From the NCBI GenBank assembly GCA_031432545.1, contig JAVKGX010000015.1, positions 1 to 34,839 of the forward strand: a stretch of 34,839 nt of DNA. The letters run 5' to 3'. The notes beneath the pieces were generated by a model. That model was not told where the DNA came from and searched no databases. It saw only the letters and a program-made list of their open reading frames with translations. This DNA is from Armatimonadota bacterium. GTDB lineage: Bacteria; Sysuimicrobiota; Sysuimicrobiia; Sysuimicrobiales; Sysuimicrobiaceae. Of this stretch, positions 25,422-31,379 are shown one piece after another. The stretch's first letter is position 1. Every line of letters begins with the position of its first letter. The position numbers and the translations under genes were made by a program.

Positions 25422-26606
25422 CTACTCCGGCCGCACCCGACCGAGTTCGCCCGCGCCAGGCAGGAACAGGCTGATGCCACGATGCTTGCCGACGAAGCGA
25501 ATTGTGCCGGCAGCCAGCAGCGTACAAACCAGCGCCCCAGCGGCACGTTCGTCGATGCGACACCAGGCAGAGACGAAGCGCCATGACAGCGGCACAGGCT
25601 TGCCCGGTTCGCGCAGCCAGTGGATGCCGAAGAGCAGCCGCACCATCTCAGACACAGGTGCGCCTACGCTGGCGGGGAATCGCAGCGGCACCACGGGTGG
25701 CCGAAGCAGACCGAGTTCGACCTGCAGCCTCGCCGCCCAGACGGCATGACTGGTGCCCGGGAGTTTCAAGGTGCGGCCGGCGCGAATGGAAGCGAAGACC
25801 TCGGGCACGGTGTAGACAGGCGGCCGGCCGGAGCCACCGTGCGCCTCTTCGCCGTCGCGTCGATGGAAGTCAACCAGCACGATGACGCCGTTCTCCCCGG
25901 CCCACCACGCCGCGGAAGCCCGGCGCTCCTCGTGCCCGGGCAGCGGGCACCTGAACCCTCGACCGAGTTCATCAGGCAACCCGAGGAGCCGCGCCGCCGC
26001 CGGCCAGACCCCTCCGACTGGACACCCTCCCAGTTCTTCACTACCTGAAAGACGAGGTGCAGCAAGATATGCATATGCATACCTTGCTGCAGTGGTCGTG
26101 GTGTTGACGTTGTGGAGTGTGTCTCTGGTGGCGGCAACACGGTCAAGCCACGCACGCGGCAAATCGGTCAGGTGGTCAAGGTCGAGCAACCAGTGCCGGC
26201 CAGCGCTCCGCGGTACCACGAGGAGGCCGGAGCCGAGGAATTCCAGGTCTGGCAACATCGCAGTCCTCGGCAGGGGTCCGGTCGTTCGGTAGAGCAGGTG
26301 GTGCCCTCGCCGCGCCTCGAAGGCGGCTGTTGGCGGCAGCGGGAGCCGCTCGGCTCGAACCGAGGCCACAGCAGCCGGGCCGTCGTGGTCCAAGTCGCCC
26401 AGCGAGAGACCAGGCCCACCGAGAATGACAGCGATATCGCCATCCGGGTACTCGCGTGCAAGTTCGCCGACCTCCGCGGCGGTCTGCCGTTCGTGCTGCC
26501 ACCGGCTCCAGGCCACGGCCGACCGCTTCGTGCCGGGCACCACGGGCACAATGTTCAGGCCGTGCGCGTGGTAGGCCGGGGCATCGCTGGCGAACGCGCC
26601 GCTCAT
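25422..26606 (-). CDS. Primase-polymerase (prim-pol) replication protein
   Basis: A 394-residue protein with an N-terminal bifunctional primase/polymerase domain: AYHAHGLNIVPVVPGTKRSAV at the start, the acidic GDLDHDGP at about residues 69-76, and FEARRGHHLLYRTTG (catalytic His region). The middle has a Cys/His cluster (GFRCPLPGHEERRASAAWW) like the zinc or CHC-type segment of primases. The C-terminus is a probable helical winged-helix region. No helicase domain follows. It starts 6 nt after the integrase stop, so the two form an operon. It is the element's likely replication initiator. A 34-bp palindrome lies within the gene. Confidence 0.82.
   Translation of the reverse strand: MSGAFASDAPAYHAHGLNIVPVVPGTKRSAVAWSRWQHERQTAAEVGELAREYPDGDIAVILGGPGLSLGDLDHDGPAAVASVRAERLPLPPTAAFEARRGHHLLYRTTGPLPRTAMLPDLEFLGSGLLVVPRSAGRHWLLDLDHLTDLPRAWLDRVAATRDTLHNVNTTTTAARYAYAYLAAPRLSGSEELGGCPVGGVWPAAARLLGLPDELGRGFRCPLPGHEERRASAAWWAGENGVIVLVDFHRRDGEEAHGGSGRPPVYTVPEVFASIRAGRTLKLPGTSHAVWAARLQVELGLLRPPVVPLRFPASVGAPVSEMVRLLFGIHWLREPGKPVPLSWRFVSAWCRIDERAAGALVCTLLAAGTIRFVGKHRGISLFLPGAGELGRVRPE
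26058..26091. repeat. 34-bp near-perfect palindrome inside the prim-pol gene
   Basis: TGCAGCAAG (26058-26066) and CTTGCTGCA (26083-26091) enclose the self-complementary TATGCATATGCATA (26068-26081). Only the pair at 26067/26082 (A and C) does not match. The core is AT-only apart from two GC steps, in a very GC-rich gene. It encodes AARYAYAYLAA at the junction between the prim-pol domain and the zinc segment. It could be a replication origin, an operator or a protein-binding site. Confidence 0.8.
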
Positions 26607-26612
26607 CGGCGC

Positions 26613-27644
26613 TCACCGCGCGGCCCGCAGGTGATCCATCGGGGAGGCGGTCGCGAACTTCGCGGCCAGGTCAGCCTGCGAAACCGCCACATATCGCAGG
26701 GCCATGATCAACGTCTCGTGGCGCAGAACGCGGCGGACGAGTTCCAAATCACCGCTACGCCGCCAAATGGCCGTGGCAGCGTAGTGCCGTAGCGCGTGCG
26801 GCCCGATGAGGCGGTCCAGCCCGGCGCGCCGGCTGAGCCGATGCAGGATGCGGCGGATGGCGTAGGGCCCCAGCGGCGACCCGTCGCGGGTGACGAACAG
26901 GAACGCTGCGGGCCTCGGGTCGGGATGGACGGCTAGCCAGGTCCGCAGCAGCGATGAGGTGGCCTCGCCGAAGAAGGCCAAGCCGTCCTTCTGGCCCTTG
27001 CCGGCGTGGACGTGAATCGTGCGGGCGGTGAAGTCGAGGGCCCCGATGCGAAGCCGGCGGGCCTCCTCCTTGCGCAGTCCGCTGTCGGCGAGCAGGGCAA
27101 TCAGCGCGCGGTTGCGGCGGCCTTCGGGGGTGGACGGGCAGGCGGCCAGCAGCCTGCGGACGTGCCCATCCTCGGGCACACGCGGCAAGGTCTTGGGGAG
27201 GCGCATCGTCATCCCCGCCATCGAGTCGGCGGGCAGGCGGCCGGTGCGGACGCACCAACGGAGGAATGTTCGCAACGTTCGGAAGTGTTGATGCACCGAC
27301 ACCGCGCGCATCCGCTCGCGCAGGCCGGTGAGGTAGCGCTGGATGACGGAAGGCGTGCAGTCAGCGAGCCCGCCTCCGCCGACCGCCCGGACGAACCGCC
27401 AAAGGTTGGCGGCGTAGATATCCACCGTGCGAGCCGTGCAGTTTCCGACGCGCCGGCTGAGCAGGAACCCCTCGACAGCGTCGGAGAGGGTGGCGGGCGA
27501 ATCCTCTGGCGGTACCAGTGCCGAGGAGGCGGGAGCAACACCAGCAGGCCGGCCCAACTCCTCCGAATGCTGCCTCGGGTTCCTCCGTCTCACCAGGCGG
27601 CCGACGACGGCCGTTTCCGAAGGGGCAGGCAGGCTGGGAGGCAT
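26613..27644 (-). CDS. Tyrosine recombinase/integrase (apparently intact)
   Basis: A 343-residue phage-type integrase. The core-binding domain starts at about residue 53 (LSDAVEGFLLSRRV). Catalytic residues seen are R191 (DSGLRKEEA), K219 (GKGQKDG), H283-R286 (HALRH), H309 (LRHET) and Y318 (ALRYVA). It is a paralogue of the decayed integrase at the left end, sharing MTMRLPKTLP-like and ILHRLS-AGL stretches. The first 52 residues are low in conservation and overlap another frame (27361-28047), so a later start is possible. It may be the recombinase that could still mobilise the island. Confidence 0.88.
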   Translation of the reverse strand: MPPSLPAPSETAVVGRLVRRRNPRQHSEELGRPAGVAPASSALVPPEDSPATLSDAVEGFLLSRRVGNCTARTVDIYAANLWRFVRAVGGGGLADCTPSVIQRYLTGLRERMRAVSVHQHFRTLRTFLRWCVRTGRLPADSMAGMTMRLPKTLPRVPEDGHVRRLLAACPSTPEGRRNRALIALLADSGLRKEEARRLRIGALDFTARTIHVHAGKGQKDGLAFFGEATSSLLRTWLAVHPDPRPAAFLFVTRDGSPLGPYAIRRILHRLSRRAGLDRLIGPHALRHYAATAIWRRSGDLELVRRVLRHETLIMALRYVAVSQADLAAKFATASPMDHLRAAR

Positions 27645-28047
27645 CAGGATACCCCCTTGGCCTCTGACCCCTCAGCAGGATTGCGATTGGGCCTCGTGCA
27701 CCGTTTCGGCCATTCCTGAAGGCGTCCCGGAGTCTCGCACGGCGGGCCTGCTCCTTGGCCGTGACTCGGCGTGGACCCGCGAACCGAACCGCCTCAAGGG
27801 GCAGGCTGAACTGATACCCGCACCCGACGCGCCCGACCTGTGCACCCCACGCCTGGGCGACGCGCAGCAGCCGGCGGGTCAACCGGGCTGAGTCTGTGTG
27901 AACGCACCAGTCGTCTTCGTCATCGGCGATGGTCAGCACGATCTCTCGCTCGGAAGCGGTCAGGGTGCGGCCAGGGGAAGATAGAGGGTTGCCCTTCGGC
28001 TGGCGGTGCCCGACAATGCCAGTGGCGGTGGACGTGGACTGAGCCAT
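27361..28047 (-). CDS. Hypothetical island protein; C-terminal part probably spurious
   Basis: The ATG at 28047 has a GGGGTGAACG site upstream. Residues 1 to about 125 look real: TASEREIVLTIADDEDDWCVHTDSARLTRRLLRVAQAWG followed by GYQFSLPLEAVRF and a basic KEQARRARLRDAF helix, a pattern I associate with uncharacterised phage and actinobacterial island proteins. The last 95 codons overlap the integrase gene in another frame and are Arg/Pro/Gly-rich, so either a frameshift has fused frames or the native protein ends close to 27640. Function unknown. Confidence 0.5.
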   Translation of the reverse strand: MAQSTSTATGIVGHRQPKGNPLSSPGRTLTASEREIVLTIADDEDDWCVHTDSARLTRRLLRVAQAWGAQVGRVGCGYQFSLPLEAVRFAGPRRVTAKEQARRARLRDAFRNGRNGARGPIAILLRGQRPRGYPDASQPACPFGNGRRRPPGETEEPEAAFGGVGPACWCCSRLLGTGTARGFARHPLRRCRGVPAQPARRKLHGSHGGYLRRQPLAVRPGGRRRRAR

Positions 28048-28110
28048 CTGCGTTCACCCCGGTGAGCACCGGCTGGGAGATGTGGCGACCCGCAGCCGGT
28101 GCTCGGCTTT

Positions 28111-28314
28111 CTAGCCCCGCTGCGGACCCTTCGCAACGTGCTGCCGCTCGCGCCGACGGATGAGCGCCACGAGCGCGGTCTCGGGAATGAGCCGACGGTC
28201 CGTCGCATCCCGCAGGTGCTTCAACTGCCCGGAGCGGCATAGCGCCCGCACCCGCTCGGAGGAGAGCGAAAGCCGTCGCGCGGCGAGGCCGACGGAGAGC
28301 AACGCGTCTTTCAT
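28111..28314 (-). CDS. Excisionase/MerR-like small HTH protein
   Basis: A 67-residue protein with a helix-turn-helix fold: LLSVGLAARRLSLSSERVRALCRSGQLKHLRDATDRRLIPETALVALI. This is the AlpA/excisionase-family pattern of a winged HTH that binds att or promoter DNA. A GAGGTGG site is placed 5 nt before the ATG at 28314; the GTG nine bases upstream overlaps that site and is less likely. It is divergent from the zinc-ribbon gene. In an integrative element it would direct excision or control the integrase operon. Confidence 0.78.
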   Translation of the reverse strand: MKDALLSVGLAARRLSLSSERVRALCRSGQLKHLRDATDRRLIPETALVALIRRRERQHVAKGPQRG

Positions 28315-28438
28315 CGTAACCACCTCACGTTTGAGTCTGGTTCGATTCTCTCTCCACGCCCCCGCCGCGATAACTGCGGACTCTCAAGCGCCCGGTAGCG
28401 CAAGGATTCTGCCTCCTGTCCCCTGAACATGAGGGGCG

Positions 28439-29161
28439 ATGGTTCAGGAGGCGGCCCGCAAACAGCCGCGCAGAGTAAAGAAGCCCAGGGTCACGCGCAG
28501 GGCGCTTGAGCCGTTCTGGCTGACGCGCCCCGAGGCCGAAGCGAAGCGGCTTCGACGGAGAGGCAAGACGGTGCGGGAAATCGCCGCAGCCATCATCGCC
28601 CGCTTCGACGGGGTGAAGGGGGCGCGTCTCACGGACCGGGAGAAGTGGCAGGTGGACTCCCTGCGCACACTTGAAGAGCCGCGGGTTCACCGGACTATCC
28701 GTGAGTGGCTCGCCAAAGGGAAACTGCGGCGGGGCGAGCCGAAGCGCTCGCCGCCCGCGGTGCCCGTCTGGGTGGACCAAGTGCGATGCGCGGCCTGCGG
28801 TCGGCCGGAGGCCGTGCTACGAAAGGTCCTCACCCGGCGCGACTTGCACGGACGCGAGCAGGAAGAATGGGCAGCGCGGTTGTTGCCCCTCCTGCCGTCG
28901 GGCGAGGAAGGCTTCGGTTACTGCCGGACCTGCAAGCGCCACCGACGCTTTCGCGTCGAGGAGAGTCGGCGCATATCAGACGCCGAGGTCAAAGCCCTGG
29001 TCACCAACTGGGCAAAACAGCCGCGGCTGGCGCGCTCAAGGTTCCTCCTGGCCTGGCTGGGAGTGACCCAAGGAGGTGGACGCGATGGAACAGGCCACAG
29101 AAAAGCAGGGGCTCACCCCTCTAGAACCCGCATCAGGACTGGGTTTCATCGGTCGGGATGA
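28439..29161 (+). CDS. Zinc-ribbon protein of unknown function at the right end of the island
   Basis: A 240-residue basic protein with ATG at 28439 preceded by GAGGGG. The N-terminal third has an HTH-like helix pair (EAEAKRLRRRGKTVREIAAAIIARF). Two CxxC pairs follow, VRCAACGRPE and GYCRTCKRH, spaced as a possible zinc ribbon. The last 25 codons overlap the start of the displaced integrase frame (29085) and look less protein-like. It ends 4 bp before attR. No family recognised; it may be a regulator or DNA-binding protein of the element. Confidence 0.65.
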   Translation: MVQEAARKQPRRVKKPRVTRRALEPFWLTRPEAEAKRLRRRGKTVREIAAAIIARFDGVKGARLTDREKWQVDSLRTLEEPRVHRTIREWLAKGKLRRGEPKRSPPAVPVWVDQVRCAACGRPEAVLRKVLTRRDLHGREQEEWAARLLPLLPSGEEGFGYCRTCKRHRRFRVEESRRISDAEVKALVTNWAKQPRLARSRFLLAWLGVTQGGGRDGTGHRKAGAHPSRTRIRTGFHRSG

Positions 29162-29214
29162 GCCTCTGCTTTGCACGCAGGGGGTCGGGGGTTCGAATCC
29201 CCTCGTCTCCACCA
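29085..29214 (+). pseudogene. Displaced 5' part of the split integrase gene
   Basis: ATG at 29085 is preceded by AAGGAGG (29070-29076) at an 8-nt spacing. Its 27 codons lead into the 49-bp repeat exactly at a codon boundary and read through it in the same frame (LLCTQGVGGSNPLVST) as the integrase body uses on the left side. Joining 29085-29214 to 21017-21951, as in the excised circle, gives 1065 nt, exactly 355 codons. In the integrated state this start leads only into chromosomal sequence and stops at 29423. Confidence 0.8.
29166..29214 (+). repeat. Right att site (attR), 49-bp tRNA-Ala repeat
   Basis: An exact copy of 20968-21016, lacking the 5' half of the tRNA, so it is not a functional tRNA gene. 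It marks the right end of the island. Confidence 0.93.
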
Positions 29215-29395
29215 TTCCGTGCCCGCTTTCGAACCGCCCTGCCCCCGCCTCTGATCCTCGCCCGGCCGAGCCCGAGGACCGAGGGGGGAATACGAGCCGC
29301 CTCCCCTTCGTTTGTTCGGCCAGCGCGGACAGCCGTCTGCGGCAGCCGACAGGCGGCCGTGCCAGAGTCCAAAAACCGCAAGGGGGGCGACGATC

Positions 29396-29833
29396 GTGCT
29401 CGCAGACATCTTTTCTGCGGTGAGCGACTGGGGACTCTTGATCCTCCGGGTCGCACTCGGCGTGATCTTCATCGTGCACGGGTGGCCGAAGCTGAACCCC
29501 AACTCCCCGATCAAGGGGATCGCCGGGTTCGCCGGCTTCCTCCAGCAGTTGGGCGTTCCCGCGCCGCGGTTGTTCGCATGGGTCGTCGCGCTGCTCGAGG
29601 CGGTCGGCGGCGTCCTGCTGATCCTCGGACCGCTCACCCGCCTGATCTCCGTGGGACTGGCAATCGACATGCTGGTGGCGATCATCCTGGTGAAGCGCGG
29701 AATGGCCAAAGCACCCTTCGCGGATCCCAAGGGAGCCGGGTGGGAGTTCGAGTTCGCTCTGCTGGCCGCATCTCTCGCACTCGTGTTCACGGGTCCGGGA
29801 GCGATCGCGCTCCCATGGGGCGCGGGATGGTAG
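29396..29833 (+). CDS. DoxX-family membrane protein
   Basis: A 145-residue integral membrane protein with four hydrophobic helices. It has the DoxX pattern: LILRVALGVIFIVHGWPKL, GIAGFAGFLQQLGVPAP, ALLEAVGGVLLILG and GWEFEFALLAASLALVFTGPG. GTG at 29396 follows AAGGGGGGCGACG. DoxX proteins are linked to redox or thiol-stress modules, but no partner is next to it. It is the first chromosomal gene beyond the island. Confidence 0.88.
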   Translation: MLADIFSAVSDWGLLILRVALGVIFIVHGWPKLNPNSPIKGIAGFAGFLQQLGVPAPRLFAWVVALLEAVGGVLLILGPLTRLISVGLAIDMLVAIILVKRGMAKAPFADPKGAGWEFEFALLAASLALVFTGPGAIALPWGAGW

Positions 29834-29896
29834 CGACTCGGCCGGGCCTGCAGCGTCCCACGCGCACACGCGGAACTCCGCTGGGGGACGAACGGT

Positions 29897-30148
29897 CTCA
29901 CCTCTGATCGGGACGTACGGGCAGCGACTTTCGAGGCGTTCAGCCACTGGTTGGCGGGCGGGTGGTTCGGGAGACGACGGCTTCGAGCCTGGTTTGACGC
30001 CTTGGGCGATCGCCTGGTGGAGGGCGATCGGTCGTACGCGCTGGTCGAGCACGTCGACGAGATCGCGGCGACCAAGCCCACCGCGGCGGTCCGGCTGCCG
30101 CCGGGTTTCGATCAGTACTTGATGGGGCCCGGTACCGCGGACGGCTGA
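29897..30148 (+). pseudogene. Remnant of an AlkZ-like winged-helix (HTH_42) protein
   Basis: The frame gives AATFEAFSHWLAGGWFGRRR, RAWFDALGDRLVEGDRSYAL and AVRLPPGFDQYLMGPGTADG, which match the middle to late part of AlkZ-like winged-helix DNA glycosylase-family proteins. The N-terminal domain is missing upstream and a TGA ends the frame just after GPGTADG, where the family normally continues for about 80 residues. No start site is visible. Most likely a decayed fragment. Confidence 0.6.
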
Positions 30149-30287
30149 GTCGTGCCACCGAATCGACGTGCCCGCCGTGAGCCGCAGGCCAGCGGGATTT
30201 CGCCGGTGGCCCTCGCCGGCGCATCAACCGTCGGATAAGAGCCAACGGCACGCGCCCAAGGTTTTCCGGCCAGCGAGTCGGGTGTGA

Positions 30288-30956
30288 CTACTTCAGTTCC
30301 ACGCGCCCACGCGCACCTTCGATGGTCGCGATAAGCGCCGGCAGCGGGCCGACCTCGACCGGTACCTCGATGCCCAGCCGCGATAGCATATCCCGGACGC
30401 GCGGCGCGTCGGGATGTTCGGCACGCAACCCGACCCACGAGCCGCCCCGAGGCGCGGTCGCCGCCGGATGCGGGGAATCTTTCCAGTCGATGAAGAATGG
30501 TACGATGCCTTCGGCAACCGCGCACCAGGGGTCGGTCATCTCCCACGACAGCGCCACACCGTCGGGCCGCCGCCGGCTTGCGGACTTCACCCCGCCGATC
30601 GGTACACCCGCGCGGAGAGCCTCCCCTCTCAGCCGGCCCAGATCGCTCGCCCTGAGGAACCACGCCGCCAGCTTCGAGCCGCACAACTGATCGATCCCGA
30701 ACGGCCGAGGCACGAGCGGAGGTGGTTGGTCGGGGTCGGGCGCGATGATCTCCAGGTACGTCATAGGTCCTAAGCCGACCAGGGCGTTGCGCGTCCCGAT
30801 CCCGATGTGCTGGCCGCCAGCAGATGGCTGCACGCCCAGCAGTCCTTCGATCTCGGCGATACCGCGGTCTAGGTCCGGCGACGCGTAGACGAGGTGATCC
30901 ACGTTTGGAGGAAGTCGCACGGCAACACCACGAAGCATACGGCCAGCGTCGCTCAT
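30288..30956 (-). CDS. VOC/glyoxalase-like protein
   Basis: A 222-residue protein with the pattern of Glyoxalase_3-type vicinal-oxygen-chelate proteins: VDHLVYASPDLDRGIAEIEGLLG with the conserved N-terminal His, GTRNALVGLGPMTYLEIIAPD, and a C-terminal PFFIDWKDSPHPA region. Members are often unassigned in function. The best start is uncertain: ATG at 30956 gives 17 residues before the conserved PNVDHLVY. It stands alone, with no co-oriented neighbours. Confidence 0.8.
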   Translation of the reverse strand: MSDAGRMLRGVAVRLPPNVDHLVYASPDLDRGIAEIEGLLGVQPSAGGQHIGIGTRNALVGLGPMTYLEIIAPDPDQPPPLVPRPFGIDQLCGSKLAAWFLRASDLGRLRGEALRAGVPIGGVKSASRRRPDGVALSWEMTDPWCAVAEGIVPFFIDWKDSPHPAATAPRGGSWVGLRAEHPDAPRVRDMLSRLGIEVPVEVGPLPALIATIEGARGRVELK

Positions 30957-31057
30957 CCGTCACCCCACACCGGCAACGTTCGCCGTCGGCGGTCCAAAGC
31001 GGTCAGGAGGCCATTCGTGCTGTTCCGATGAAGATCACAACGGGAGGAGGTGATGCC

Positions 31058-31204
31058 GTGCTGACGACGGTCGAGATCTGGCTGTGGGCGTGGTGGAGGA
31101 GGATCGCGCGAGACACGTCGGGACAGGCAGAAGCCCTCGTCGTCGCGCTGCTGCTGTTCTTGCTCATCCTGCTGGTCATGCACCAGCGCGTCGTGGTGCA
31201 GTGA
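31058..31204 (+). CDS. Tiny membrane protein (48 aa), Flp-pilin-like look
   Basis: GTG at 31058 with an excellent GGGAGGAGG site 7 nt upstream. The product has a basic amphipathic start (TVEIWLWAWWRRIARDTSGQ), then AEALVVALLLFLLILLVMH and a short tail. The SGQAEALVVALLL run recalls the cleavage and hydrophobic region of Flp/TadE-type pilins (GQxxxE then hydrophobic), but no prepilin peptidase or Tad gene is in the window. It could equally be a small regulatory membrane protein. Confidence 0.6.
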   Translation: MLTTVEIWLWAWWRRIARDTSGQAEALVVALLLFLLILLVMHQRVVVQ

Positions 31205-31222
31205 CGCACGCCCACGCATAGC

Positions 31223-31243
31223 GTCTGACACCAGGTGTCAGAC
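31223..31243. promoter_or_regulatory. Perfect 10-bp-arm palindrome upstream of the LuxR gene
   Basis: GTCTGACACC and GGTGTCAGAC flank a single A with no mismatch. It lies 19 nt after the small membrane gene and 136 nt before the activator gene. No T-tract follows, so an operator or a weak transcription-stop hairpin are both possible. A related short hairpin, GGTGTC-CT-GACACC, occurs near 18389. Confidence 0.6.
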
Positions 31244-31379
31244 ACCGGCGAGGGCCGTCACCTCGCCGCTAACGCATCCGTCTGTCTCGAGGGGCTGAGG
31301 GCTTCCGGATGCCTGCGCGCATCGGCGGCGGCGAGGAGGAGTCCGATCGCTGAAATCTAAGGTCACCCGGGAGGCGTCA

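Larger units (their letters stand above)
21017..29214. mobile_element. 8.2-kb genomic island integrated in tRNA-Ala, with primase-polymerase and R-M-like cargo
   Basis: The unit lies between two perfect 49-bp copies of the tRNA-Ala 3' end, exactly 8198 bp apart. Contents from left: body of a split tyrosine recombinase (pseudogene), DNA methyltransferase, convergent probable restriction endonuclease, IS110/IS1111-type IS, primase-polymerase, a second tyrosine recombinase, an unknown protein, an excisionase-like HTH protein, and a zinc-ribbon protein. There are no capsid, portal or tail genes and no conjugation genes, so it resembles a satellite-like or small integrative element that replicates through its primase and carries defence cargo. 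Confidence 0.88.

Noticed and set aside
20968-29214. CRISPR array
   Set aside because: The 49-bp unit occurs only twice, 8.2 kb apart, and is part of a tRNA; no spacer-repeat pattern exists anywhere in the window.
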